A stretch of DNA of 64,000 nucleotides from Symsagittifera roscoffensis. Lineage: Eukaryota > Xenacoelomorpha > Acoela > Convolutidae. The first letter of the stretch is position 1, and every line of letters begins with the position of its first letter. Shown here one piece after another: positions 1 through 9,566 of this stretch. The translations under genes were made by a program, and so were the position numbers. The notes under the pieces are model-generated. The model was not told the DNA's origin. It made no database searches and saw nothing but the letters and a program-made list of their open reading frames with translations. The stretch is from assembly GCF_963678635.1 (NCBI RefSeq), contig NC_087065.1:53759858-53823857 (forward strand). Reading direction: 5' to 3'.

Positions 1-346
1 TACATTCGAAAGGAGATATTTCTCAAGTACTCAAGTTCGTTGGTACGGTATTACTCAAGTTGGTTGGTACGGTAATACTCAAGTTGGTTGGTACGCAAGA
101 TCATCTTGAAATCGTAAAAATGGCAGATCGAGTTTGGAAGTCCATGCCTGCAGCGCTAAAAAGGCCTACGCTCGATGAATTGTATAGACGCTTGAGGGAC
201 CTGGACTACACGCAAGTGGATGAGAGGATGGCAGTGATGTTGAACGCCATCCTGCAGTTAGAGGAGCAAGGTGAATGCAGGGAGTCCGCGACAGAAACTG
301 TCTTGATGGTCGGCTACACCACAGAAGGGATATCCAATCAAGAACA

Positions 347-614
347 GACCAGGTGGTTGTCCTGGTACTTGTGCTTTCTGGTAACGAGGGTCAATGAAAG
401 GAACACAATAGACCCTGAGCACGTGATGCTGGCACTAGCAAGGCTGCGAGACTTCATGGTCGAAAGAGTAATAATGGAGGTCTCGATGCCGGTCTATGAC
501 CCGAACAGGGGCAAGTTGAGCCCAAGAGAACTGTACGCTATCCTACATGTGGTCTTCGCAGAAACGGAAATAATGGTAAATCTACACAAGAAATACTGCT
601 TGAGTATCGCCTGA
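347..614 (+). pseudogene. C-terminal domain of pol extension, element A
   Basis: This frame encodes about 85 residues containing YLCFLVTR, an LARLRDF helix, a PVYDPNRG motif and a terminal LHKKY before the stop at 612-614. The same domain ends the pol reading frame of element C (29327-29635, minus strand), and a short remnant lies in element B near 9780. In C it is in frame with the integrase C-terminus, so it is the end of the Pol polyprotein and not an independent gene. The function of the domain is not recognised. The upstream codons in this copy come from the tandem duplication. Confidence 0.6.
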
Positions 615-892
615 GTTGGGTACATGGGAATCTCAATTTAGGTGCATGGGGATCTCGAGTGAGGGTACATGGGGATCTCGAAGCAGGCAGATGGGTTTTA
701 ACGTAATTGGCATGACAATTATAATTTCAAAAGTTGACTTTGCTAAAACATTAAGTGAATCTGCATGCTCTTAAAAAACTTCCAATTGAACTATTTTAGT
801 AAAACAAATGGAGATATAAAGTTTTAACCACAATAATGGGGGGGGCTTTAGGTTAGGAATGAAATAAATTGGTCTAAAGATTTTATTTTCAG
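615..892 (+). other. Non-coding spacer between pol and ORF2, element A (intron-like)
   Basis: No open frame is present. The segment starts with three short repeats of a 'gtacatgggGATCTC'-like phrase (about 627-680) and ends with TTTTATTTTCAG at 881-892, a strong 3' splice-site match. Element B has the same acceptor at 10089-10100. A spliced subgenomic RNA for ORF2, as env is made in many LTR elements, would fit, but no convincing 5' splice site was found. Confidence 0.5.
881..892 (+). promoter_or_regulatory. Putative 3' splice acceptor upstream of ORF2 (A)
   Basis: TTTTATTTTCAG lies about 200 bp before the ORF2 start codon. It is conserved in element B at 10089-10100 and resembles the nematode U-rich acceptor consensus. 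No equivalent was seen at the same place in element C. Confidence 0.45.
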
Positions 893-1002
893 ATTAATTT
901 GTTAAATCGAGTTGGCGACCTAGCCACACTCATTTGGAATGAACAAGAAGGTCTTGAACAGAGTTCACGATCAGCTACATTCGAAAGGAGATATTTATCA
1001 AG

Positions 1003-1074
1003 TACTCAAGTTCGTTGGTACGGTAGTACTCAAGTTGGTTGGTACGGTAATACTCAAGTTGGTTGGTACGCAAG
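1003..1074 (+). repeat. 24-bp tandem repeats in ORF2 leader (A)
   Basis: Three head-to-tail 24-bp units of the type TACTCAAGTTGGTTGGTACG start at 1003, 1027 and 1051. The same array occurs in the duplicated copy at about 31-102 and, with four diverged units, in element B (10197-10292). It lies just upstream of the ORF2 ATG in each case. Confidence 0.85.
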
Positions 1075-1094
1075 ATCATCTTGAAATCGTAAAT

Positions 1095-4000
1095 ATGGCA
1101 AATCGAGTTTGGAAGTCCATGCCTACTGCGCTAAAAAGGCCTACGCTCGATGAATTGTATAGACGCTTGAGGGACCTGGACTACACGCAAGTGGATGAGA
1201 GGATGGCAGTGATGTTGAACGCCATCCTGCAGTTAGAGGAGCAAGGTGAATGCAGGGAGTCCGCGACAGAAACTGTCTTGATGGTCGGCCACACCACAGA
1301 AGTGATATCCAATCAAGAACAGACCAGGTGGTTGTCCTGGAATGTGGATGGAGGTGTGAGAGGATTCGACTTGGCTAGAAATCCTGGCTTGAGCAACAAC
1401 ACACGGATAGTTCCCATTACCGACCAGACCACCGGCAAGATCCGCGGGCCAGTCCACGAGCAAGCCACCTTCTATGATGCGAGCACAGCAAACGGATGAG
1501 ACATTCCCTGAACTCAGTAACCTGAAGAGGGAACTAGAGAGGGTGCAGAGGGAGAGGAATAAAGCGAATCTTGACCGGGGATAGCGCGAAACTCGAGAGG
1601 GATCAAGAGAATCTGGAGAGAGATCAAGCAATCCTCGAGAGGGATCAGGCGCGGCGTGACATTGACATGTTAAAGGCAGAGTACCAGCAAGAGTAAAGGG
1701 TACGAGAGAACGAGGCGAACTGCGAGCAGTTGAAGTCAGAACTTGAAAAGATCCAGCGGCGACAACGAGATTTCGACAGGCAAAAGGAAAAGGGGACCAG
1801 GACTACGGAGCGAGCAGCTGCAGGCTCAAGGCCGGAGCCACGTATGGAGGTGGATGAGGCTCCCAGGTCAAAGGGACGATTCAACTTAGACCGCGCGGCT
1901 CAAGAGCACATAAACGAGGGACTGGAAGTGTGGATACCAACCGAGTCAGTGTCCTCCCTGCGTGGTTTGGAGACGCAACCGATACGCCCACTGATGGACG
2001 TGGCACTGCCGGGATATACCCCGAGCTCAACCCCGAGCAGCAGTCAGGTCAGCGGGAGCTCGTCGCGTCTCAAGGAATTAAACGAGAGGCTACAGTTGAG
2101 AAACCGTGCGAGTCCAACTAGAGGGAAGCTACCCCCGACTTGGAGGGAGCAACCGGTCAGGAATGTGGTGATCGCAAGCTATAAGAAGAACACAGATGGC
2201 AGATATCACAGGCACAACCGCATGGATTGGAACGCGGCGCAACGGGCGAGAAGGTATTGTTTCCATGACACGTCTTGGGCTGAATACTATACACAGCCAC
2301 GAATACCGGAGGGTGCAGTTCACCTGATTGTAGGGGACAGTCTGATACGGGTGCTGACCCGGATCCAGTCGCACTGGCAGACTGGAATCTTGAGTTTCTC
2401 TGGAGCCGCAACGCCGCAGATGTTGGCATCACTCGAGATGCTGGGGATGGCAAGAATGTTGACAGTGACTCTAATGATGGGGACCAATGACGTGTCCAGA
2501 GGTGAGTCGAGAAAAGTGATGAGGCTACATGATAAAATGAGCTGCATTCTGGAGGAGTTGCGGATTCAGATGGATCCCGTCATACTCACAATTTGCACCA
2601 ACCCGTATAACATGAAGGCCGACCAACATGCGATGAAAATGAATGAGAAAGTGCGGAACCTGAACGAAATAATCAGGCAGATACATCAGAGGAGTGTCCT
2701 TCCCGTCAGATTGTTGGACGTAGCAGACCACATGGAGCGATCCTTCCCGGAGGATGCGTCTTCAGACGGAATCCATTTTGACAGACCTAGGGGTGTGGAG
2801 TGGTTGAACGACGTTTTCCAGAGGCACATAAGTGCGCTGGAGGCAGATCTGCTCGAAACGGCCCAATTCACATTCGGTCTACCCCCAAATCCCCCTTTCC
2901 TTGCCACAGGACCCCTGCCCAGTCGCTTGGGAGCGAGAGTCGACTCAAGAGACAGCTCGAGGAGCAGCCGGACCAGATTACCGGGTTTCACGCCGATGGA
3001 AGCCGAGGAAGCAGAGTCATCGACGCCCCAAAGTTCAGTGGTATCCTCAGTGGTGGTGGTAGAAAACAAGAGAGTGGAGAGACCAGCGGAGACAAGCCGA
3101 ACACGATATCTGGAGAAGATGAAGAGTTGGACCTGGAGGATCTGGAGTGTAGACAGGAGTTGGCGGAGACCCTGGGGCTAAAGCACGTGTCACACGAGGA
3201 CTTGAGCCGACACCATTGCGTGGATTGGTTAAAGGCCCACGAAACGCATTTCTCGAGAGCAAGAATGACGGAGATGGCTGATCTGACTGGGATCCCCGTG
3301 AAATCAGTCATGGGACCGATCAATTACAGACCTCTCAAGTTGCTGGGGAGTCCGTGACTCATAGTGGAGCCCCCCAAGCACCGAACAAGTATTGCGAGAA
3401 TCATATTGGCAACTCCCGCGCAGTTGAGGGTAGTAGATAAGCTACTGGAACCGAAAGAGATAGAACTACCAGACGCCGCTTACGAGGGTTCAAAATTAGC
3501 GGACAACCCAAAATATGGAAAACCCTGCGGGAGCGCCCAATTGGCCAAGACACTGGCAGTATACGATAGAGCGGATCCAGCGGCCGCAAGGGTGATCATC
3601 GTGGCGGGCTCCGATTTCGAGGGAACGTCTCCCAGGTTTTACTGGCCGGAAACTCTGGTATACTCGCTGCCAGGTGTAGAGTTGAACCAGATATTGACCC
3701 TGGTGGTAGCGATGAAGTCAGAGATGCCTTGAGAACCAGAGCTACTGCTGTTCGCAGGAATGAACAATCACCTGCATGCGGCTGGACTTCTAGAGCAGTT
3801 GAAGGGCGATGAGCCTATGCCAAAGAAAATCTGGGAGGCTATCCAGACGTTGTTTGCCGCGATGAACGAGGTGCATGAAATTGTCAGTTCTGGATTCGGA
3901 CCTAAAACGAGAGTGGTATTTACGACGTCCCCTGGATACGCGAGCATGCCTCCTGCTCTGCAGTTTTTTTATATGCCATTTTAGTCCTAATAGCCGAAGG

Positions 4001-4198
4001 GAACGCATGGCGGATTCTGATGGCAGCTCCCAATCGGGAGCTGGAACCCACGAACTTGAGACTTCGGAAGTCGAAACTGGCAGCTGTGCGACAACTGAAA
4101 ATATCAGAAAAAGCAGATCAGAACGACCGAATTATAATCGCGGGAAAGTGGTCAAATTTAGCAGCGGGAAATTGCTATTCGCAATTTCCGATACTTAA
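1095..4198 (+). pseudogene. ORF2 of element A: SGNH-hydrolase polyprotein, broken and 3'-deleted
   Basis: The best start is ATG 1095 (MANRVWKS). In order it encodes an N-terminal helical domain (1095-1340), a coiled coil with repeated LERDQ heptads (about 1500-1790), a Ser/Pro-rich linker and a canonical SGNH hydrolase domain: GDS at 2333-2341, GTND at 2480-2491 and DGIHF at 2765-2779. A second SGNH-like segment follows (GSD at 3607-3615; a GMNN block near 3757). Lesions seen: a frameshift near 1570, TAA near 1696, a frameshift near 3110, in-frame TGA at 3355 and 3730, and TAG near 3982. From about 4090 it no longer matches elements B or C; all the downstream ORF2 coding is missing and the 3' LTR follows. 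The enzyme class would be an esterase or lipase, substrate unknown. Confidence 0.75.
1730..3181 (+). pseudogene. SGNH/GDSL hydrolase domain segment of ORF2 (element A)
   Basis: This is the longest uninterrupted stretch of element A's ORF2, about 480 codons. It begins in the coiled coil (SELEKIQRRQRDFDRQ), passes through a proline/serine linker, then VHLIVGDSLIRVL (block I, nucleophile Ser), FSGAATPQM (block II Gly), MMGTNDVSRG (block III Asn) and DGIHFDR (block V Asp-His). All four SGNH catalytic positions are present. The last 25 or so codons are out of frame: after about 3110 the true continuation is in the +1-shifted frame, up to a TGA at 3355-3357. CR1-type LINE ORF1 proteins also carry an SGNH esterase, so the domain need not be cellular in origin. 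Confidence 0.8.
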
Positions 4199-4201
4199 TT
4201 T

Positions 4202-4215
4202 GAAGAGAGTAGAAC
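4202..4215 (+). other. Polypurine tract candidate of element A
   Basis: The purine-rich stretch GAAGAGAGTAGAA sits directly before the TGTC start of the LTR at 4216, where a plus-strand primer is expected. Confidence 0.45.
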
Positions 4216-5287
4216 TGTCTTATTCGTGAAAGGAGACAGAAAGTAATCGCGAGCTAAAGAACATTGATATTCAGTTGGACCAGAGTGAGCTTTCAGTGGA
4301 AAGGTAGACAATCGAAGTCTCCCAATGGTCCAGACCAAAAATTCAATTCTCAAGTTAGAACTTGTTCAATTAGAACTTATTGAATCAAACTTGATTACCT
4401 ATTTTTTCTCAAGTTGTTTATTAATTTAGTTACCTCAAATTCTCCAGTGTGCCTCAAAGTAATCGCGAGCTAAAGAACATTGATATTCAGTTGGACCAGA
4501 GTGAGCCTTCAGTGGAAAGGTAGACAATCGAAGTCTCCCAATGGTCCAGACCAAAAACTCAATTCTCAAGTTAGAACTTGTTCAATTCGAACTTATTGAA
4601 TCAAACTTAATTACCTATTTATTCTCAAGTTGTTTATTAATTTAGTTACCTCAAATTCTCCAGTGTGCCTCAAAGTAATCGCGAGCTAAAGAACATTGAT
4701 ATTCAGTTGGACCAGAGTGAGCCTTCAGTGGAAAGGTAGACAATCGAAGTCTCCCAATGGTCCAGACCAAAAACTCAATTCTCAAGTTAGAACTTGTTCA
4801 ATTCGAACTTATTGAATCAAACTTAATTATCTATTTATTCTCAAGTTGATTATTAATTTAGTTACCTCAAATTCTCGAGTGTGCCGATATGTGAGTACTC
4901 AATTTAGTTTTCTTGAGTGTGTTTTATGATTGTTATGTTGAGGTAAGGAGAGTTTTAGGTTGATCCATCTGAAATGGATCAAAGTTCCACTGTCTAATAA
5001 AAAGTAACTGTACGGACTGTTCCGACCCTGTTTTGAACGGCGTTCGCGTATTATGGGTATTTTGAGACCTAAGTATGGGGACGTTCTTATTTTCTAGAGA
5101 GGGGGGTATTTTGGTAGTGGCCTTTAAGCTGTAACGGGTTTTAGTCTCATGTCGCAAGTGAACCGAATTGGCTCCGACCGTTCGAGGCAGAAAAACACAA
5201 GAGATAGTGTCCCTGACTCTTGAACCAATGGTTATAGGGCCTATTTTTATTTAACCTCATATGTGACTGAAGTAGGCGACTGTTACA
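4216..5287 (+). mobile_element. 3' LTR of element A
   Basis: It begins TGTCTTAT and ends TGTTACA, so it has TG...CA termini. It aligns over its length with 8882-9540, except that it carries three copies of a 216-bp unit where the other has one, which explains 1072 versus 659 bp. A polyadenylation signal AATAAA is at 4997-5002. It lies downstream of ORF2 and after a polypurine tract, as a 3' LTR should. Confidence 0.7.
4241..4888 (+). repeat. Three 216-bp tandem repeats inside LTR A
   Basis: Units start at 4241, 4457 and 4673 (exact 216-bp spacing) and are nearly identical. The unit appears once in LTR B (about 8915-9130). This looks like recent amplification within the U3 side of the LTR, upstream of the polyadenylation signal. 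Confidence 0.9.
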
Positions 5288-5853
5288 CTTTTCAAACCCG
5301 AACACCACGAACCCACAGAAGAACCTCGCAAGCCTACTCTGCAGGGCACCTCTAGCAGAAAAACGTCAAGTGGTGGTGTGGCATGACATCACCAATAATT
5401 CTATCAACAGCCACCGCACAAACAATTACAGAGCTTGCTCTGAGAGGAATTGACAGAAATCCTGAAGACACTGACAAATATCAGCGCAATTGTATACTGT
5501 CAGAGAAACGGTACGCCGGATATCACGAATCAGCTGATCAGCTCGGGTATTCTTGTCATTCCTATTACAAAGTGTCTCATTTCAAAGAGGAAGAGAAGAA
5601 CGGAGCTGGTCAACGAACATCAGGCACTGCACTAGGACGTCCAGCTGGAGCTAAAGTCTTTGCGGATTGTGTTCAAACACCAAGACAACCTGCCAGCTGT
5701 CTTGTCCAAGCTTCGTTCCAACACGAAAAAGAAATCTCAATCGAGAAGGAGGGCGGAGGAAAGAAGTCTGGTGAACATAGGCGAGGAAAATGTTGGTCCG
5801 ACTGACTAGGAGGCTTCAACGGAGAGGGAGAAATAAACTTTATTTGAGTTGCT

Positions 5854-6825
5854 TTGTGTCACGTGAGGTTTATTCCTCGTGGCCTGCAAGCCAGTGAGCG
5901 CAGTTGTACTCCCACTTCCAATTTTGATTTGGACTTTAAAAACAAACTCATTTGGAAATTAGTCCGTGATTATGCGTCCATAAATGTTAAATTAATCAAC
6001 TGTCACCAACGTGTTAAATTTTTGAGAGTTTGTCTAGAAAACGACATTATACTTGATGTTTTGAGGTTCAGGGTACCGCAAAATGGGGTGTTTTTGAACC
6101 AAGCGGTACACAGTTTTCAGACAAAATTTCTAAGAACGGAGATAAACAAGGCAAGGAAAGATGAGATAAACGTTGACGTCAAAATAGAAAGGGCGAGAGG
6201 CGCAGTACAGAGGGGTGTAGATGAGAAGTTTTGGCCTTCGATAATTAAATATTTAAGTCTTAGGGGACAAAGACAAACAGCAACAGTCAAAGAGACCCAT
6301 CAGAAGAAGCTAATGAAACTATCAGATAGGCAAGACGGACTTCTAGGGAAGCAAGGTGAGGGTTCGGTAAGAGCTCTTGATGATGTTGAATTACCAAATT
6401 GGGTACAACAAGTGTTGGCATTAGGGCCGAAGCATCCCGTCAGGGATATATTTAATGAGACACACTTTCTCGCCGACATTGACATCTTTCTATCGGATCT
6501 CAAAAATTGTAAAGTCCCCTGGGAGGCCCTTTGTGAGATCGAAGCTGTGGCAAAAGCCTATGCTAAAAGGGTGAAACAAACACCATCTGACAAATGCGTT
6601 GAGAAGGCCCGAAAGTATCTGAAGAGTAGTGGATTAGTTGCGGTACCGTATGACAAAGGCGTGGGTTTTTGTGTAATGAGAAAGGACACCTACGAGAACA
6701 AGTTGTCGGATACATTAGATTCAAATCAGTTCAGCAAAAGTAAAGGATCAAGTGATGCGATTGTTTTGAAGATAGAAAGAGACATCAATAAGGAGTTGTT
6801 GGCTATAAGGAAAAAGATGAAATAA
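5854..6825 (+). pseudogene. Penelope-like element protein, N-terminal region
   Basis: About 320 codons are open. The first half is the variable PLE N-terminus. The second half carries LPNWVQQVLALGPKHPV, matching the PLE 'LSLGPKF' region, and GLVAVPYDKGVGFCVM, matching the 'ADKG' region that precedes the RT fingers. The frame ends at 6825. The next PLE motif, a degenerate PLRPVLSLPGS phrase (about 6913-6945), is in another frame, so there is a frameshift near 6825-6850. In the full element this would join the RT. Confidence 0.75.
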
Positions 6826-7071
6826 GTGAGAGTATCTACACAAGGATGATGTCTACTGGGGGCAGCCCGCCAGGCTTTATGGGTTGGGGAAAGTGCATAA
6901 AGTGAATACCCCATTAAGACCGGTCCTCTCCTTGCCTGGTAGCTCTTATAATAACTTGAACAAGGTTCCTGCAAAATTTTCCGAGAAATCATAGAAAATT
7001 TAAAAATTGAAATCAACTCACTAGATGCGACAGAAATCTTAGAGAGCACTAATCTTGAGCCCAAAGAAAGT

Positions 7072-7368
7072 TTGACATCTCTAGATGTGAAGAGTTTGTA
7101 CACAAGTGTTCCACTGAAAGAAGCAATAGATATAGCTCTGGGAAAACTGTATGAGCAAGATGAACCACCATCTTTTGCTAGGAAATCTATGAAACGACTG
7201 TTGAACAAATCAGTTATTCAAGTCCATTTCAAGTGCAAGGAAACATGGTACATTCAGAAATATGGTTTGGCAGTGGGGGCATCTCTTGCCGTTATTTTAG
7301 CAAATCTTTGGCTGAAGCAGTACGAAACTGCACTATCGAGGGATATTCTCGAAATTTTTTTGCCCTAG
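7072..7368 (+). pseudogene. Penelope-like RT, motifs A to B
   Basis: The sequence SLDVKSLYTSVPLKEAIDIAL contains the catalytic Asp of RT motif A. The sequence YGLAVGASLAVILANLWL is motif B, although PLEs usually have a Ser-Pro after the small residues. The frame stops at 7366-7368. It would continue into the PHD-finger insertion and then YVDD downstream. Confidence 0.8.
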
Positions 7369-7390
7369 AAAGATCTTAACGGAATATAGC

Positions 7391-7534
7391 CCGAGTGCAA
7401 TAAGAAAGTCACGTACAGGTCAAAAGGTGTAGAATGTGAAAGATGTTTGAACTGGTATCACGTAAAATGCGGTGATATATCAGCTGATGAGTATCGAAAT
7501 ATAAGTGAAACCGTCTGGTAGTGTAGAAAATGCA
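7391..7534 (+). pseudogene. PHD-finger-like zinc module inside the Penelope RT
   Basis: The translation shows PEC, then CERC, WYHVKC and, after an in-frame TAG, CRKC. The spacing CxxC...WYHxxC...WxCxxC is that of a PHD finger. The second Cys pair starts at 7435 and the last Cys pair ends near 7533. It sits between RT motif B and the YVDD motif C, where PLEs normally have only a short connector. PHD fingers are known in ORF1 of some CR1-type LINEs; I know of none at this place in a PLE. Confidence 0.6.
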
Positions 7535-7560
7535 TCGCAATAAGAGAGAAAAATAAGTCA

Positions 7561-7878
7561 GTGCAGCAAGCTAAGTTATTTCTCCGTTACGTTGACGATA
7601 TAGTGAGAACAGTGAAGGGTGATCCTGAAAAAGTGCTACGGGCTGCAAACTTACTACATCCAAATTTACAGTTCACAAAAGAGACACCAGACACAAACGG
7701 AAATTTAGCATTTTTGGATTTACAAATTAGTATTGACAAAAGCAGGAAAATTAGCTGTGGGTGGTATCAAAAACCAACAGATACAGGTACCACACTAAAT
7801 TTTAGAAGCTGCGCCCCCCTTCAGTACAAGAGAAGTATGATTGAAGGAACAGTTCACCGGGTTTTCCGCAGTACGTGA
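7561..7878 (+). pseudogene. Penelope-like RT, motif C to thumb
   Basis: LFLRYVDDIVRTV contains the YVDD catalytic motif. LQFTKETPDTNGNLAFLDLQI matches the PLE 'FTxExE...LPFLD' block. A stop at 7876-7878 is followed by decayed thumb/linker coding (7903-8217) that leads to the GIY-YIG domain. Confidence 0.8.
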
Positions 7879-7902
7879 ACATGGAAAGAATATAATAAAG
7901 CT

Positions 7903-8217
7903 ATGAAAATCAACCGTGACCAGTGGTTGGATAGCCAATATCCGGAAAGTTGGTCGTCGCGTTTTGCATCCCATGCCCTTGAAAAGATCATCAGCGAGGG
8001 CAAAAACAAAACGAACATGGCTGAGAAAAAGAAGCCCTGTGATTATAGCAGTGATTCACCACCCATCTTGATAGTCCAATATAGGGGGAATCACAGTCAG
8101 ACATTAGCAAAAAAAGTGCGCGATATCACCAATGCGCTGATAATATTCACGACGAGGAAAATGAAAACTGGTATGCCCTCTCTAAAATCCTCCTTTTCCA
8201 GTGAACTGAAATCATAA
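7903..8217 (+). pseudogene. Penelope-like element, thumb-to-endonuclease linker
   Basis: About 104 codons include a SWSSRFASHALEKII stretch and a PILIVQYRGNHSQTLAKKV stretch, which match the region between the RT thumb and the endonuclease in PLEs. The stop near 8215 separates it from the GIY-YIG domain in the next reading segment. Confidence 0.6.
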
Positions 8218-8507
8218 GTGGTGTACAGACTTGAATGTTGTGGGTGCAAATCCATCTAGGTTGGCCAGACGGTCCGACATCTGACCACAAGGATTGAGTA
8301 ACACCGAAAAGAGGATACCCCAGTTGGACAGCATATAAGGCAGTGTGGATGTGAGAGTGGTAAGTCTGAGTTTAAATGGAAAATAGTCGCCCAGGCGTCC
8401 AGCAGCATCAAGTTACTTACATTAGAGGCGCTGCACATTAGGAAAGAGAGACCGGCAATTAACACGCGCGACGAGTTTAGAAGTAGGGAGCTGACACTAA
8501 GGCTATA
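8215..8507 (+). pseudogene. GIY-YIG endonuclease domain of the Penelope-like element
   Basis: Translation gives VYRLECCGCKSI, a stop, then VGQTVRHLTTRIE, followed by WKIVAQASSSIKLLTLEA and INTRDEFRSRELTLRL. This is the order of the PLE GIY-YIG nuclease, with the zinc-binding Cys pair, the YVGQT block, the Arg and the conserved RDEF tail. At least two stops break it. Confidence 0.75.
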
Positions 8508-8512
8508 GTTCC

Positions 8513-8881
8513 AGAATCGAAAAATTCTGGATAAAACAACAAAATTTTGAAACATCTTACATGTTAGCATGAAAATTAGCGACAAAAAACGAAATTGTGA
8601 AAACACAAAGGGTGAAAACTCTCAGAAATTTGCAACAAAATGTTTAAAACTGTTACAAAATAGTTGTAACATAATTTCAGTGATATTTGTAAAGTTTTGA
8701 TTGGTTGAATTTTTAAAATTTTAAAATAATGATGTGTATGACACTTTTTGTGATCTTTGATCATTTTGTACAGATAGTTTAGAAGTTTTAAAACCTGAGG
8801 ATGCACAAAAATGTGCGAAAACGTTTGTTTGAATTTACAATTTTAACGCATTCTCGACATAAAATCATACTAGAGTAGAGC
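8513..8881. other. AT-rich segment, no gene seen
   Basis: No coding or repeat match is visible within the window. It lies between the end of the Penelope-like coding and LTR B, and may be the PLE 3' end or older flank. Confidence 0.5.
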
Positions 8882-9540
8882 TGTCCTATCCTAGAATAGA
8901 AGGCAGAACGATTGCGAACCGAAGAGATAACAATTGGAAGTGGACCAGAGTGAACCTTCGGTGGAAATATGGACAGCCGAAGTCTCCCAATGGTTCAACC
9001 CCAAAATACGATTCTCAAGTTAAAACTCATTATCCCAAGTAAAAACTCATTGATTCAAAACTTCTCAAGTTATATTTAATTCCATTTATGCTAGAGTCGC
9101 TAGTTAATTTATTTACTCCAATTCTCGAGTGTGCTGGTATTTAAGTACCCAATTTAGTTTTCTTGAGTGTGTTTTATAATTGTTATGTTGAGGTAGGGAG
9201 AGTTTTAGGTTGATCCATTCTAAAATGGATCAAAGTTCCACTCTCTAATAAAAAGCAACTAAAACGGATTGTTCCGACCCTGTTTTTAATGGCGTTCGCG
9301 TATTTTGGGTATTTTGAGACCTAAGTATGGGGACTTTCTGATTTTCTAGAGTGGGGGTATTTTGGTAGTGGCCTTTAAGCTGTCACGAAGGTTTAAGTCT
9401 CATGTCGCAAGTGAACCGAATTGGCCCCAACCGTTCGAGGTAGAAAAACACAAGAGATAGTGTTCCTGACTCTTGAGCCAATAGTTATAGGGCCTATTTT
9501 TCTTTAACCTCATATGTGACTTAAGTAGGCGACTGTTACA
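8882..9540 (+). mobile_element. 5' LTR of element B
   Basis: It starts TGTCCTAT and ends TGTTACA. It is homologous to LTR A, with one copy of the 216-bp unit. AATAAA is at 9247-9252. A primer-binding site lies 11 bp downstream, which fixes it as a 5' LTR. Confidence 0.75.
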
Positions 9541-9551
9541 TAGTGTTTTTA

Positions 9552-9566
9552 TGGCGCTCCTGGGTG
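9552..9566 (+). promoter_or_regulatory. tRNA primer-binding site of element B
   Basis: TGGCGCTCCTGGGTG begins with the TGG complementary to a tRNA CCA end and lies 11 bp after the LTR. The same 15-mer is found inverted at 40367-40381, 12 bp from the LTR end of element C. The primer tRNA was not identified. Confidence 0.75.

Larger units (their letters stand above)
1..1332 (+). repeat. 972-bp direct tandem duplication at the left edge
   Basis: Bases 1-346 repeat bases 973-1318 almost exactly (offset 972). The repeated part holds the leader repeats and the N-terminal codons of ORF2. At about 360 the first copy switches to the pol C-terminal domain, while the second copy continues into the rest of ORF2. 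The simplest reading is a tandem duplication of the segment from the pol C-terminus to the ORF2 N-terminus, the left copy being cut by the window edge. The continuous reading frame across the junction at about 360 is therefore a chimera, not a natural protein. Confidence 0.75.
5383..8512 (+). mobile_element. Penelope-like element, decayed, with GIY-YIG endonuclease
   Basis: In order it has an N-terminal region with an LPNWVQQVLALGPKHPV motif and a VPYDKGVGF block (5854-6825), the RT core in two pieces (about 6880-7368 and 7561-7878) with the DVKSLYTSVP and YVDD motifs typical of Penelope RTs, and a C-terminal GIY-YIG-type domain (about 8215-8507). Several stops and frameshifts break it. It lies between LTR A and LTR B, so it may have inserted between or into them. 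Its exact ends are not defined; the basic stretch near 5700-5800 probably belongs to its N-terminus. Confidence 0.8.

Noticed and set aside
60-614. A 184-codon protein as an independent gene
   Set aside because: Its first codon is TTG, and the frame joins ORF2 and pol sequence at a tandem duplication junction.
899-1084. Repetitive STQVGWYGN-type peptide
   Set aside because: This is the 24-bp leader repeat read in one frame; no conservation of the peptide in element B.
5383-5805. 140-codon frame ahead of the Penelope-like protein as a separate ORF1
   Set aside because: No domain is recognisable, and the basic stretch in another frame fits the N-terminus of the Penelope protein better.
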